Positions 1-11,900 are shown, counted from the first letter of the stretch. The stretch is DNA of 64,000 nucleotides from Calonectria ilicicola (GCA_020809705.1 CP085829.1:1116001-1180000), one strand, 5' to 3'. Numbers and translations: made by a program. The notes: generated by a model from the letters alone, not told the origin.

Positions 1-206
1 TTAGAATAAAATATAACTCCTATTCTTATATCCCTTTTTACTTTTGCGAGTGTGGGAGGGTTGGTAGTTTGTTCCCGGATTTTGAGTGCATCTCCTGCTA
101 ATTTATCTGCCAACTCATTGCCCTCGATATCTTAATGTCCTGGAAGCTACTTGGCTTCTATATTACCATGTTCTTAGGCTAGTTCTTGGAATTTGAGGAA
201 AACCGC

Positions 207-446
207 CTAGGATGTCTCAGATGGTTTTCTTCTTAGGTAATTCATAGCTGCCTGGTTGTCTAGGAGAATGTAGATTTTGTGTAAGGGGTTAGTTCTTAGG
301 TCTAGGGTAGCTTCAAGTTCCCTCAGGGCCCCTAATGCTTCTGCATCGAAAACTTCTGCCTTATTAAGCCTGTTATTCCCTGTGGTTAGGACCTCGTTTT
401 TGTTTATGATAGTGTAGTTATATCCGCAGACAAGGTCCGAGTTCAT
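207..446 (-). pseudogene. LINE RNase H domain fragment
   Basis: This 79-residue open stretch contains EVFDAEALGALREL followed by a hydrophobic strand and a DNQAA motif. These match the second and third acidic positions of the RNase H domain that ends ORF2 in fungal Tad1-like LINEs. It has no stops over 240 bases but is cut off from the rest of ORF2 by RIP stops on both sides. Confidence 0.85.
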
Positions 447-1099
447 CGACCTATCTATGTAGGTCAGAATATCGGTGTAAGGTAGGTTTGACTTCTATTT
501 TTTAAAGATTTCTACATTCTTCTTCTTGTCCTTTGTTTCTCTTTCTCTCCCTAGCAGGATGCCCCTCTTAAGCAAGAGTAATCTCACACTAGACTGAGAT
601 AAGAGTCTTCAGGTTATTAGAAATCTGGACGGTCTTCGAAATCTCTATTTATCTCTTCCTTCCCTATAAGTGGCTTTTACTCTCTGAGCCACCGGGTATT
701 CTTTATTTAATCTTTTTATTCTATTTGCTATTTTAAGCTTGATTACCTTTAGGGTAGCTTCGGCTAGGAGAAGGCTGCTTTTAAAGTGTAGGATTAGTAT
801 AGGTATAGATATTTATATGGGTAGGATTGCCCTTATTACTATCTTTATTATTTAATTTATACTTTTAATCTTTTTTATAACCTTTATACTTATTAGTTGG
901 TTTTTGTTCTTTTTGCTAGGATAAGTTTTGCTAGGGTATTATACTTTTACTGTGTAATATAATATAAGTTTAATATAGGCTGTGATTGCTTTTTATATTA
1001 GGTGGGGTAGGGGTCTATAGTGAGTATTAGCTATTACTTTAAGGTATTTGGCCAGTCTCTATACCTTAGTAGCCTATTTATATATATAAGGTATAAAGG

Positions 1100-2300
1100 T
1101 TAGCTTCCTGTCTAGCCATACTCCAAGCCACCTTATTACTTTCTTATTAAGGACTATCTCTTGGTCCCTGTGCCAGACTGCTAGAGCAATCCTATCTTAT
1201 CTGTTAGAGAAATATATTACTTCCATCTTGGAGGGGTTAAAGGTCACTATATTCTCCCATCCCTATTATATAAGCTACTTTAAACTTTCTATTACTTTAA
1301 TCACCATCTCTTCTAGGAAGAAGCCTATAACCAAAAGGCATATATCATCCGCATAACCTATTCTAAGGCCAAAGCCCTCCAAGCTATATATAGGTTCTAC
1401 ATATAGCATAAAGAGAATAAGTAAAATAGAGGACCCTTGTAAGGCCCTACACAGTAGAAGGTGCCACCCTCCTTTATAGTCTTCTATCTGGACATAGGCC
1501 TTCCTATTAGTTATAAAGGACTAAGCTAGGTGTAAGATGACCTTGGGCTATCCTTATTCTTACATTTGGGTGATAAGTCTAAAAACCAGGACTACATTAA
1601 AGGCGCCTTCAACATCTAATATAATAGCTATGGCTATTAATCCTTTTTTAAGTGCTATCTTGATTTTATATATTAAGTATATTATGAGATTATTTGCTAA
1701 GTATTTGGGTAAGGCCCTTGCTTATAGGTTATTTAATACTTTGTATTTAATAGCCGCATAAGATAATCTCTAGGTAAAGAGTCTATTTATGCTTTTGCCT
1801 ATGCAGAATGTAAGGGAGATAGGTCTAAAGGACTTGGGCGAGCTTATATTTATTTTTCCCAGTTTATTAATTATAACTACATCAGCCTTCTTAAAGCACT
1901 CCAGGTAATATCCTAGCATAAAGGAGGCCTTATAAAGGTTCCTTATAGGTCCTTGTATATACTTCTAGCAAGATCTTAATATAGTAATATTAATTTTGTC
2001 TTTCCCTGGGGTAGTGTTGCCGGTAGAGCATGCTGTCTTGTGCGCCTCCCCTAAGGTAACACTGGTTTGGAAGGGGATTGCCCTCCTAGGCACGCTAGGG
2101 GCCCCTCCTATTAGGTGGTCTTGGTTTGCTTTAATCCTTTGTAGCTTAACTTTGTGGAGCTCTTTTACTTATTCTGCGGTGGTAATGTATATAGTGCCTT
2201 TTGATATTAGCGCCGGTGGCTGGAAATTGGCTGTCATGCAGTTAGCCTAGCAAGTCATCTTATAAATATCTACCTCAGTCTTACAGTTACTAAGTATATC
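1100..2300 (-). pseudogene. LINE reverse transcriptase domain, RIP-decayed
   Basis: The catalytic box reads GYADDICL on the minus strand, with YADD encoded at 1344-1355. Downstream there is a stretch reading FNPSKMEVIYFSNR and then WLGVWLDRKLTF, typical of the thumb region of fungal LINE reverse transcriptases. Several in-frame stops interrupt the domain. A GC-richer island at about 1990-2250 appears to have escaped most mutation; the open frame on its plus strand is a shadow. Confidence 0.82.
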
Positions 2301-2599
2301 TCTCTAGAATTTTCACTTAGCTCTTCAGCATATATTCTTGAAGGCCTTTTTCTCATTATTAATATCAGAGGTAATGTATCTCTTCTGGATTAGGGCTTTA
2401 TGGGTTTCTTTATACTCCTTATTCCACCATACTATAAAGTTCCCTCTTAGATTTAAGATTTTTCTAGCAATATATAGTAAGGAGTTTAGTAGTTTAATGA
2501 TTAATTCCACATATCTATCCAGTCCCTTATTTATGGTAAGGATTAGGACTAGGTAAGGTACTCCATTCTTAATTAGGGAGTTAAAGTGCTCTTATTCCT

Positions 2600-3320
2600 C
2601 ATCAGTAATAAGGATTTTCTTATAGGTTGGGCATGTTCTTTTGATATTTGTTAAAATGACAATCTTAATAGGCCTATGGTCTAACCCTGTTTTTTTATCC
2701 TAGACAACCTTAGCTATTGCTAGCCTAATATCCGAGAATATGAGGTCAATGGTGCCTTCTTTATTATAGGTTTTAATTCTTAGGGTATTTAAAAATTCTA
2801 GAGAATTCTTCTCCATCTAATCAGCAATAGCATTTCTATTATTCCTTAGGCAGCCTGGTTCCTAGCTTTTATAGTAGGCATTGAAATCCCTAGCTATAAT
2901 GGTCTTTTCCGGTGGGTACTATATAAAGATTATATTTAGGTTTTCTTATCTTTAAGGTTTCTTGTATATGTTTATAAGGGTCATCCCTCCAACTTATAGC
3001 CAGATTATATATCTAGTTCTAGCAATTGGGAGTTACATATATTTTAAATTAGTCCTTATATAGGTAAGGACTTTAGGTCTTATGGCCTGATCTACCTAGG
3101 GCTCTGTGGGGGTATAGTATTTGAAGTCTGGATGAGAGACTTTCTATTGTTTCTCCCCTATATGCTCTATGTAAGGCTCCTATATTAATACTATATTATA
3201 TTTGTTCTATATAGCCAGAGATAGGGCAGTGTTTATGTTGTCAGAGGCATTATTTATATTCACATTCAGGACTTTAAACAGAACAGGGTCCCATTTATAA
3301 TTATAATGTCTCCTTCCCAT
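2600..3320 (-). pseudogene. LINE apurinic-type endonuclease domain, RIP-decayed
   Basis: The minus strand reads VNINNASDNINTALSLA, then after a stop NKYNIVLI, a stop, and EPYIEH. This fits the N-terminal strand and the catalytic glutamate segment (LQEPW/Y) of the exonuclease-endonuclease-phosphatase fold at the start of LINE ORF2. The stops sit where Gln (CAA/CAG) is expected, consistent with C-to-T changes. Confidence 0.78.
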
Positions 3321-3357
3321 TGGTAGGGTGGGTGGAGATGCCTGTTAGGTTCCTAGC

Positions 3358-3815
3358 CTAGGCTAGGGCAGTTTGCAGCGGGGGCGCGCTTGCTATATAC
3401 GCATCATTAGCCTTTGCAGGAGCCGGGGTCTTACTAGGGGTTAAGCATGTGGATATGCTCACATCTTTATCAGAGATCGCTGGGGGAGGAGTAGTGGGGC
3501 GGGGCCCCACTGGTTCGGGGGCTTTAGCAGATCCATTCTTCTTAAGCGCCGCCTGGTGCTTAATATACTGGTCCGCTCCTGCTGCCCGGATCTGCCCCCT
3601 CTCCTCCTTAGTTGGTCTTTGCCAGGCCCCGTTTTTCCTGGCGGGTCTTGCCTTGCAGATTTCGTCTGTCATGAGGTAGGGGCCTAGGTAGTTGGTGTAT
3701 CTGGTCGGCTTGTTGTAGTTTATTTCTATGTGTTCTTTGTTGTTATAGTGTTGGTAGAGGGGCTTTTGTTTATAGTGGGCACTGGGGTGGAAGTCCTAGT
3801 ATATTCTATATTGCT
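3358..3815 (-). pseudogene. LINE ORF1 (gag-like) C-terminus with degraded CCHC zinc knuckles
   Basis: From about 3815 to 3680 the minus strand reads segments such as DFHPSAHYKQKPLYQHY and then KPTRYTNYLGPYL. In fungal LINE ORF1 proteins this region carries zinc knuckles with Cys at the positions that are Tyr here, so Cys codons TGC/TGT appear to have become TAC/TAT. The frame then runs open from 3672 to 3358 (104 residues, Ala/Pro-rich and basic) in a GC-rich, nearly unmutated island. The upstream half of ORF1 lies beyond the inserted LTR element. Confidence 0.75.
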
Positions 3816-4079
3816 TAAGTGCTGGGGATTTCCTGATGAGGTATGTAAGTCTGGAGGTCTTAAAAAGTTTCTATTGTTTGTTAACCGGTTTTGAGAAGAA
3901 GATTAGAATTATCTTCTTGTTACCTGTGTTGGAGTTATATCTTATAAAATATATATTCTTTGGTCTTATATTAGTCTATCTTTTAACTTTTTCTTTTAGG
4001 AAGGGGAAGATTTGTTCTTCTTTTAGTCTTCCTTTAAAGATTTGTATAGATAATAGATAGTTATGTAATATATAAGTAA

Positions 4080-4084
4080 TCTAT
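4080..4084. repeat. Target site duplication TCTAT, left copy
   Basis: TCTAT directly precedes the left LTR and is repeated exactly after the right LTR at 10986-10990. Five-base duplications are normal for Ty3/Gypsy integrases. Confidence 0.9.
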
Positions 4085-4474
4085 TGTAACGATCTGGTCA
4101 ATTCCCAACTTAATAAACCAATCAAAACGAAGGGTTTATTATTGGCAGGATGGTTAGGCGCGTTATGGTAAATAGAGCAATGGGAGTATTACATTAGGTA
4201 ATAGTCAATTGCAATTGAGATAACCAAGTTGTATTGAAAGCTGATCAGTTCCGTTCCTTACAGTAGGATCTAATCTGTCTATATACTACTATCCTATTTT
4301 GGTGCGCGTGGTGCGCTTGGTGCGCTAGGTGCAACATCTTTCGCACTTGTTGTGATAGTTGCTTTTATTGCTCCTTATTTGATTGGTTATATGTAACTAT
4401 AGGGTAGCTGGTTTCTTACAGGGTGTGGCATTCTGCCACCCTAGACCGCCCTGGGTATAATATAGGTTGTAATA
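4085..4474 (-). repeat. 3' LTR (left copy)
   Basis: This is the same length as the right LTR, with no indels seen. Roughly 45 differences are visible between the two copies and all I found are transitions. It ends TAATA where the partner ends TAACA, so the canonical TG..CA end has been mutated C to T. A purine-rich stretch (minus strand, just inside at 4475-4492) is a candidate polypurine tract. The LTR contains a short array of GGTGCGC units at about 4310-4332. Confidence 0.92.
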
Positions 4475-4908
4475 TGATATCTTCCCTTCGTTGGTCTTGT
4501 CCTTAAGGCCGGTATAATGGGTTGCAGTGGTTTTTTTGTGTGTGTTGTCCAAACTTAGACTTGTAATTATTTTATTATGCTAATATTATATTGGGCAAGA
4601 TAGTGAAAGCATCTTCTATTTGCAAGAATCACAAAATCAAAGGTCTTATTAATTACATCAATCTTTTTAGAACGCCTATTATAGCTTGTATGCGTTATGT
4701 GAGTGCTGGCCTTTCCTGTGTGGTAGGTAAAGGTTTGACTTATTATTCTAAGTATATCTAAAGTTATAAAAGTTATAATTGTATGGGTGTGGAGAGTGTA
4801 GCTTATATATGTTTTTGTTGTTCCTTGTCCGGCTAGCTTAGTATGCTAATAGTAGTAGTTCTTTATGTTATTAAAGAAAAGAAAAAGTTGCGTTAGTAGC
4901 GTTTAGAA

Positions 4909-5196
4909 ATGCGGAGTGAGTTAAACTTACTACATGCTTCTTTAGAGGCTTCTCAAAAGGTTGTCTTGGAGACCCAGTCTCAAATAATAGCAGCATTTGC
5001 CAAGTTAGAGCGTCTAGAGAAGTTGGAGGATAATCTGGAAGAACAGGGTGTTAGAGCAATAGAGGCAGTGGAGGCTGAGATTGTGGCAGAGGAAGGCCCT
5101 CCTTTGGAGGTGATATCGGTGCTGTATATTACTGATGTTGATCTTTCTTTCTTACTTATTAGAGGAATGCTTCTAGTATCTTTGAATAATGTGTAA
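4909..5196 (+). other. Antisense ORF between pol and 3' LTR, predicted coiled coil
   Basis: An ATG-started 95-codon frame runs opposite to the retrotransposon genes. Residues 4-45 form a heptad-like, Leu/Ala/Glu/Gln-rich helix (LNLLHASLEASQ, then ALV/AFAKLERLEKLE-type spacing). The frame has no stops, although the sense-strand frames around it are riddled with them. Its last codons overlap the antisense of the chromodomain. I recall similar coiled-coil ORFs in the same antisense position near the 3' end of other fungal chromoviruses, but I cannot check this here. It could also be a chance frame. Confidence 0.4.
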
Positions 5197-8100
5197 GGTG
5201 TTTGGTAGGTTCTTAGGTTGTTTCTTTATAGCCTTTTTATTTAATTTTAAATTTCCTATCTTCTTCTCTCCTTTGTAGGATTTTTTTAACTTCTTACTGA
5301 TCTTTTGGATTTTTTATTTGTGGTTTATAGCTAGGTCCTGTATTAACTTAGATGCTGTTACTAGGTTCTAGTAGTAAAATATAGAAGATAAAGTGAACTT
5401 TAATGTTATTTAGGAGATTGAGTTTATAGTTATTTTTTGATATTTTTCTTTTAATGGGATATGGTCTAATCTGTGTGAAATTGATTTTTTTGTTTTGTTT
5501 TTTTATTGTAAGATTTTTTATTACTAGGTAGACTATATCTCCCTCCAAGAAGGATAGTCCCTTTAGCCTTTTTAGATTATAATATCTTTTCATTATATTA
5601 CAGACAAACTCAAGTTCTATCTTTATTTCTTTATATAATTTTCTTAAATCATCTAACTTAATTATAGCTTTTACTTAAATTATACCTTCTAAGGAGGCTT
5701 AGTAAACATCTAGTATAAAGCTAAAATTAGCTTTTGTTAATATTGTCTTAATATTGTGATTGTAGGACATATTATGTACTAGTTATGTAATAAGTAATTT
5801 TTCTACCTAATTGGTTTGTTCGTAATTAATATAGCATTATAGATATTGCTCAATTTCCTAGTTTTAGCATTTAGTTTATCTGTCTGTTTGGGGGTAGAAG
5901 GCTATGCTTAGCTTATGGTTTAACCTTATTAAGGACATCAGGCTTTGCTAAAACTTAGATGCAAATAGTTGTTCTCTATCCAATATGATTTCGGTTGGTA
6001 GGCTGTATATAATGACTATATGTTAAAAGAAAAGATAGGTAAATTATTCTTCTTTTGTTGCTTTATTATATAGGAGATAATATATTGCTTTTATAAAGCG
6101 ATCGATGATAATAAAAATACTATTGTAGTATACTCCTATAATAGGGTCTGCTAATAAGGGAAGGTTGATAATAAAGTCCATTATGATTGAGTTCTATGGT
6201 TATTATGCAATAGGGGATGGTTATAATAATCCGTATGATTTGTGTTTTGGTTTTTTAGAGTGTTAATATAGGCTGCATTCCTTATATATTTATTCGACTT
6301 TCTTTTTTATCTTACTAAAGGAGAATATTTATTTAACTTATTTAAAGGTTTTATTAATGCCTTTGTGGCCATGCAAGGGGTGTTTGTGAATGTCCCTTAT
6401 TAATTCTATTTAATGTTCTTCTGGCACTTGTAGGTAGTCCGTTTTTTCTCCTTCTAGAAGTACTAGATTATATTTTTCAATTTTCCTTAATAGTGAATTG
6501 CCCTGTTCCACTTGTTGTATAGGTATTTCCACAGTAGTGGTTCTAGTTGCACGTGGCAATCCTCCTACTCTTATAGCAGCGATTATTTTCTTTATTTCTA
6601 TTATTATTCTACTGATTAAGGCTTATTCTAGTCCTCCATTAGCATTATAGATTAATAGTTTTTCTTGCGTTTTTGGTTTTTCTGTGTTGTAGTTAGGTTG
6701 GCGGCTGATTGCATTGGCGTGGCTATTTTCGGTTCCTTTGATATAAATGATTTGATAGTCAAATTCGGATAGGTATTCTGTATATTATAATTGCCTTTTA
6801 CTAAGTTTTTAAGTGATTGTGAAGTAGGTAATGTTTTTATAGTTAGTATATATTATGATTTTGTGATTACTTCCTAAAAGGTATTGTTGGAATTCTTTAA
6901 AAGTGTTGATAATAGCAAGAAATTCTTTATTATAGATAGGGTAGTTTAGCTTAGGGCCATGTAGCTTATGCAAGTAGAATGCTATAGGATGTAGGTTTCC
7001 TTGTTCATCTTGTTGTCCGATCTGGGCCCCTAAGGCGAAGTCCAATGTATCGGTTTCTAGCTCTATGGGTTTATTAGGGTCAAATATTGCAAGGATAGGT
7101 TCTTCTAAAATAGCATTTTTTATAACTTTGAATGATTGTTGTGCTTTATTTCCTTATTGAAAGATAATTCCTTTCTTAGTTAGTTCCGTTATGCTTAAGG
7201 TGATTTTACTAAATCCCTTAATAAATCTTTAGTAATAGTTAATGAATCCGAGGAAGGCTTATACTTCCTTTACATTAGTAGATTCCTTTTAATCTTTTAC
7301 TACAGCGACTTTCTTTAGGTCCATACGAATTTCATTAGGGCTGATAATATATCCTAGAAATTCTACTTCTTAAGTGTGGAACTTACTTTTTTCTAGTTCA
7401 ACTAGAAGTTTGGTATTTTGGAGGGCTTTTAAGATCTTATAAATATATTCTTTATATTCTTCCTTGTTTTTAGAGAAGATAAGGATATCATCTAGGTAGC
7501 AGATAACAAAGATATCTAAATGTTCTTGTAATATATTGGTTATTATTTACTAAAATGATGTCAGTATATTTATAAGTCCAAAAGGCATAACTAGATATTC
7601 AAACAATCTAAACTTAGTTCGGAAAGTGATTTTCTATTTATATCCTTCTTTAATATAAATAAGATTATATGCTCCTTTAAGATCTAGTGTAATAAAGATA
7701 TTAGCTCTATAAAGGTAATCCTTTATTTCATTAATTAATAGTAGTAGAGTGCGATCTTTAATAGTAATATCGTTAAGCTGTCGGTAGTCTATAATAAGGC
7801 ATAGCTTTCTGTTTTTCTTAGGTATAAATATGATAGGGTAATTAGCTTTGGAGTTTAAGATATGGATATATTCCTTTTTGAGCATATCTTGGATATATTT
7901 CTTTAAGGTATTAAGCTTGATTTGATTGAGATTATAAATAGGGTAAAATCGGGTGTTAGATCTATCCTTAAGGACAATTTTGTGATCCTACTAGCTAAAC
8001 TTAGGTAGTCTAGTGTCTAGTTCTTCTGCGAAGAGCTTTTTGTAGATTTGGTACTATGGGGGTATATTGTGTAGTCTGTCTGTTTCTGCTTTAGCTTTTA

Positions 8101-8650
8101 TTTCTTTAAGGCTTTTATCAATTTGTTGGAACTATATTCTAAGGTAGATGATCATTTATTATCTTTGCCTTTTCTAACCATTCTTATATTTATATTTTAT
8201 TTCTCTAGGTAATAAAGATTCTCCTTCACTTATATCTCCTGCTTAGTTAAGGCTAGGAGTTTAAGATCTCTTATTATATTTTATAAAAATATTGCTGGCT
8301 ATATTATACTCCTTAGATATTTGCACCTGGCTAGTACATCAGCAGATATTAGGGTTATATCGGTATAACTATGGGTACCCTAAAACTAGATTGTGTTATC
8401 CGATATTAACAATATTGAAGGTTATTTCTTAGTTCTTTCCTTTAATAAAAACTTTTAGGTAATCAATCTTTTTATTTATAATACTATTATTATATTCAAA
8501 GGGTGTTCCTTCTATATTAATAATTTTATATAGGTTGACTTTTATTATCTATGGTAGCTAAAGTTTATTGATTATTTAAGGATTTATATAGTTTTACTTA
8601 GCTCCACTATCCACTATAGCATTATACCACTTCCCTTTAATCCTTACTTT
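5165..8650 (-). pseudogene. Chromovirus pol: protease, RT, RNase H, integrase, chromodomain, RIP-decayed
   Basis: The protease motif VDSGA is encoded at 8600-8614. A reverse transcriptase block (7885-7634) contains IDYRQLND and LDLKGAYN, and YLDD is at 7487-7498. An RNase H block (7045-6809) begins DFALGAQIGQ. The integrase region covers roughly 6700-5600. The integrase C-terminus (5593-5348) reads KRYYNLKRLKGLSFLEGD and ends in LLLEPSNSI. The same frame continues through stops into a chromodomain at about 5290-5165 (EVKKILQRREEDRKFKIK, stop, KGYKETT, stop, EPTKHL). Both stops in the chromodomain core sit where Trp is conserved, so TGG became TAA/TAG. Confidence 0.88.
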
Positions 8651-8699
8651 TATTTCTAATTATTATTAAGGTTGCTTTTTAGTTATAAAGTATAGAGCT

Positions 8700-10590
8700 T
8701 TTTTAAGGAGTTCTTTCGGTAACTCCGGGGATCGTTACCCTAGCCGCTCCTGCTGCTCTTCTACAGAAAGCTCCGCTCATTTTTTAGTTTTGTTTGGTAT
8801 CAGGCTATTACTTTATCTATTATGTGGATATTGTATTTAGGATCTTAACATTTATTTCAGGGTAGCTTATTATAATTAGGGAACTTAGGCTCACCTGGTT
8901 CTAATATAGTGAACTGGTAGTGGGGGTTTCTTTCTGTTACTTTATATCGGTTAAAGTATCTCCTATAAGCGTGGTGGATAACTATATCTTCTACCCTAAT
9001 AGGAAAGCATACTATATGCTGCTTTTGTTCTATATGTTAAAGGTAGTTATGGTTGTAGTAGCTTACCTATGAGATGTTTTTATATTCTTTATATACTGTA
9101 TTTAGTCTAGGGTCATCCTCCTTATGTTAGATAGGTTAGGGGTTGTGGTTTCCTGGTTACTATTTATTTTGTGTAAGTAGGAAGACTTTGTTTCTATCTT
9201 ATAAGGGTTCCCTAACTTGTTGGGCCATTCTTTTGATACTAATTATCCATTTCCTATTTCCATTTTTATTATAAGTACAAGTATCCCACTATATTAGTAC
9301 TTTATTAGTATATACATCTAGGATGGATGCAGGGATTCCTATCTTCTTAGCTCATTCCAACCATTTGTAAGAAAGGCAAGACTAGCCTTCTTATTGGATT
9401 AATTATACTCTTCGGATGGCTTTATTGATTTCTTGTTGTAGAGTGAGTTTTACCTTATATAACTTATGGTTTTCTATATATTGCTTAACTATGGTGATTG
9501 GTTTATGTTTCTTAATAATAGTAAGAATAACTTTTCCTATGGTATCCTCTTTTCCTTCTAGTACCGGGGTCCATTAAGTTTTTATAGTATTGAGTTATTT
9601 CTGTCCTTCTGGTATGGGTTTAAACTGATTTTCTATTTTTGAGGAGCAGCATTTGAAGGATTTATATTCTTTTTTTCTATAATTAAAGTAAGTAATCTTA
9701 CTTTTATCATACCCCTAGGTAATGCCAAGTTCCATTAGCCCTAAATAAGTCCTATGTACGGTGCTTTATTGCTTATTCTGGGTTTTTCCTTTATTTAGGA
9801 TATATGGGTTTTTGTTATCTTAGGCGCGTTCCTTACATTAGTTAAATTGTCTTTTATTGATCTTAATAGCACTTTTGATATATTTTGAGAGTTTTTCTAG
9901 CCGGTCTTCTTTATAGATTTCATCCTTGACTTCGCTCTTTAGGCCTTTATAGTAGAGTTCCATTAGTGCGTTGTCATCCTAGGCTGTTCGTACTATAATC
10001 CTTTTAAACTTGGCCGAATATTAGCTATAAGATTTTATTTGTTTAAGTTTATATAATTAGTTTACAGTTTATTATTCTATATCGATTATGCTGAAATTAT
10101 CTTTAATAGCAGTTTCAAAATATTCCCAGTCTTTGAAAATCTCTCGAATCTCTTTATTTTAGTTAGCATTATCCTCATTTTCCAGATAATCTCTCATAAT
10201 AAGTTCAAACCATACTCCTACATCTCCTTGGAGGAGGGTTTTGGTATATAATACCTAGGCTTCGGGGGTTACAAGTCACATTAAGAAAAAGCGGAAGTAT
10301 CCCTTCATTCGGGTGAGGAAGGGGACTACATCGGCAGCCTTTCCTAGGAAGGGCTCTAGGACCGGGGGTCTCAGAATTTCACCAATATCTTTACCCTTGT
10401 TTCCTTCAACCGTGGTGGTTCTAGCTTTTTCTACTTTAAGTTATGCTTGTGCATCTGCGAGTTTCTTCTTAACCTGCTACAGTTCTATAGTCAACTTGGT
10501 GTTGCTAGGAGGAGTAGTGGCGGCGGGGTTCTTTCCGGATATTATTATTGCTCAATTGTTGACGCAGGTAACCAACTGAACAAGAGCTTT
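8700..10590 (-). pseudogene. Chromovirus gag, RIP-decayed
   Basis: At about 8890-8835 the minus strand encodes a broken zinc knuckle: YNKLP, a stop, NKC, a stop and DPKYNI, where CxxCxxxxGHxxxxC is expected. The upstream half, nearest the 5' LTR, carries many TAA/TAG codons. A GC-richer part at about 10310-10580 gives an open frame on the opposite strand that I treat as a shadow. The gag start codon could not be placed. Confidence 0.65.
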
Positions 10591-10595
10591 CAATG

Positions 10596-10985
10596 TGTAA
10601 CGGTCTGGTTAATTCCCAACTTAATAAACCAATTAGAATAAAGGGTTTATTGTTAGTAGAATGGTTAGGCGCGTTATAGTAAATAGAGCAATAGGAGTAT
10701 TACATTAGGTAATAGTCAATTATAATTAAGGTAATCAAATTGTATTGAAAGCTGATTAGTTCTGTTCCTTATAGTAGGATCTAATCCATCTATATACTAC
10801 TATCCTATTTTGGTGCGCATGGTGCGCTTGGTGCGCTAGGTACGACACCTTTCACACTTGTCGCGACAATCGCCCTTATCGCTCCTTGTTTGATTGGTCG
10901 TATGTAACTATAGGGTAGCTGGTTTCTTACAGGGTGTGGCATTCTGCCACCCTAGACCGCCCTGGGTATGACATGGGTCGTAACA
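10596..10985 (-). repeat. 5' LTR (right copy)
   Basis: Starts TGTAACGG and ends CGTAACA, keeping the TG..CA ends and the short inverted repeat TGTAAC/GTTACA-like. It is 390 bases long, collinear with the left LTR. It keeps several CpG/CpA sites lost in the left copy and has lost others, so both copies were mutated independently. Confidence 0.92.
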
Positions 10986-10990
10986 TCTAT
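10986..10990. repeat. Target site duplication TCTAT, right copy
   Basis: Exact match to 4080-4084, directly after the right LTR. Confidence 0.9.
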
Positions 10991-11900
10991 TTAACTGATT
11001 TCTCTGCCTCTATTCTATTTATAAGGGAGAAGTAGTCCCTTTTTTTATTTATAATTAGATCTCTAATTATAATATTTCTTATTATAAGTAAGAAACTAAT
11101 TATAATATATTTAACTTGTTTAATATCTATTATCTAAAGCTAAAGGACTTTAATTATTATAGTAAGGATCTTAGTGGGTTCCTTATGTCTAGCGGGGGCT
11201 TTATTATATAGTTGGATAAGAATATAAAGATCCTCCTTATTATTAGGTAAGATCATTTTCTTAGATTCTTCTTTAAGACCTACTATAATAGTTGTTAGTT
11301 AGACTGTATTGATTGCTACTACCTATGTATAGCTCCTAATCTAGGTATTAATTATTTTAGGTTATATAGGCGCTTCCTATTGGTTATTGTTTCTATATTA
11401 GGCTATAGCTTGGCTATTGCCCAGGTTTTTAAAAGTCTTATTATCCCCTTAAAGAAGTTTATATTCTACTTAATCTAGAAATTTCTTTATGAAGTTCATA
11501 GCAAAGTTCTTTTCATAAAAGGTTTTAAAATTATCTACTACCCTATCAAGGGCCTTCATAAATATTCTAAAAGTATTAATTCTTTCCATAACTCTCTTAT
11601 ATAGTTCAGAGCCCATAGCATCAATACTATTAGTCAGGGAGTCTTTCTCTCCCTTACCTTTACCATCTCCTCGTGAAGATTAAACTCTAGCAACTCTGGT
11701 TATCGTAGGTCGTGCTAGGGGGGAATTCGGAGCCGGTTCAGGCTACGAAGTAACTTTCTGTCGGGAGTTGACGTCCATTGCGTTCATCCATTGACTGGTC
11801 TTAATGCCTTTGTTCTTGTTCGTGTTTGGGGGGACACTCTTGGGTCCCTGAGGGGGGGGTTCTTGCTGGCGTTTCCCTGAGGAGCCATGGCGACTCAAGC
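10986..11900 (-). mobile_element. LINE 5' portion (start of ORF1) on the far side of the LTR insertion
   Basis: At about 11690-11480 the minus strand is open and reads GDGKGKGEKDSLTNSIDAMG and then a basic/aromatic helix ending FYEKNFAMNFIKKFLD before a RIP stop. It is followed towards the LTR by decayed AT-rich sequence. A candidate ORF1 start, ATG in GCCATGGCTCC context, is at about 11886. A run of eight C just downstream of it appears to carry an indel. The RIP-typical AT-rich composition stops abruptly near 11690. The exact 5' end of the LINE is not visible and may extend to about 11930. Confidence 0.65.

Larger units (their letters stand above)
1..4084 (-). mobile_element. Tad1-type LINE, 3' portion, RIP-decayed, continues off the left edge
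   Basis: Reading the minus strand gives, in order, ORF1 with degraded zinc knuckles (about 3815-3358), an endonuclease, a reverse transcriptase with an intact YADD motif, and an RNase H (446-207). This is the order of Tad1-like non-LTR retrotransposons of ascomycetes. Most frames are broken by TAA/TAG codons and the DNA is AT-rich, as expected after RIP. The element is interrupted at 4080/10986 by an LTR retrotransposon, and its 5' part resumes at 10986. The 3' end lies outside the window. Confidence 0.88.
4085..10985 (-). mobile_element. Chromodomain Ty3/Gypsy (chromovirus-type) LTR retrotransposon, full length, RIP-decayed
   Basis: The element is 6901 bases long. It is bounded by two 390-base LTRs that begin TGTAAC and is flanked by TCTAT duplications. 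On the minus strand the order is gag with a zinc knuckle, protease (VDSGA), reverse transcriptase (YLDD), RNase H, integrase with a GPY/F-like C-terminus, and a chromodomain. This gag-PR-RT-RH-IN-chromodomain order defines chromoviruses. All coding frames carry RIP stops, so it is not autonomous. It lies inside ORF1 of an older LINE. Confidence 0.93.

Noticed and set aside
1996..2250. Plus-strand 84-codon frame in the LINE block
   Set aside because: It lies antisense to the LINE RT region in a less mutated island, has no ATG-supported function, and is explained as a shadow of ORF2.
10313..10641. Two overlapping plus-strand frames near the 5' LTR
   Set aside because: Antisense to gag in a GC-richer patch, extending into the LTR; hydrophobic composition follows from the complement of gag codons.
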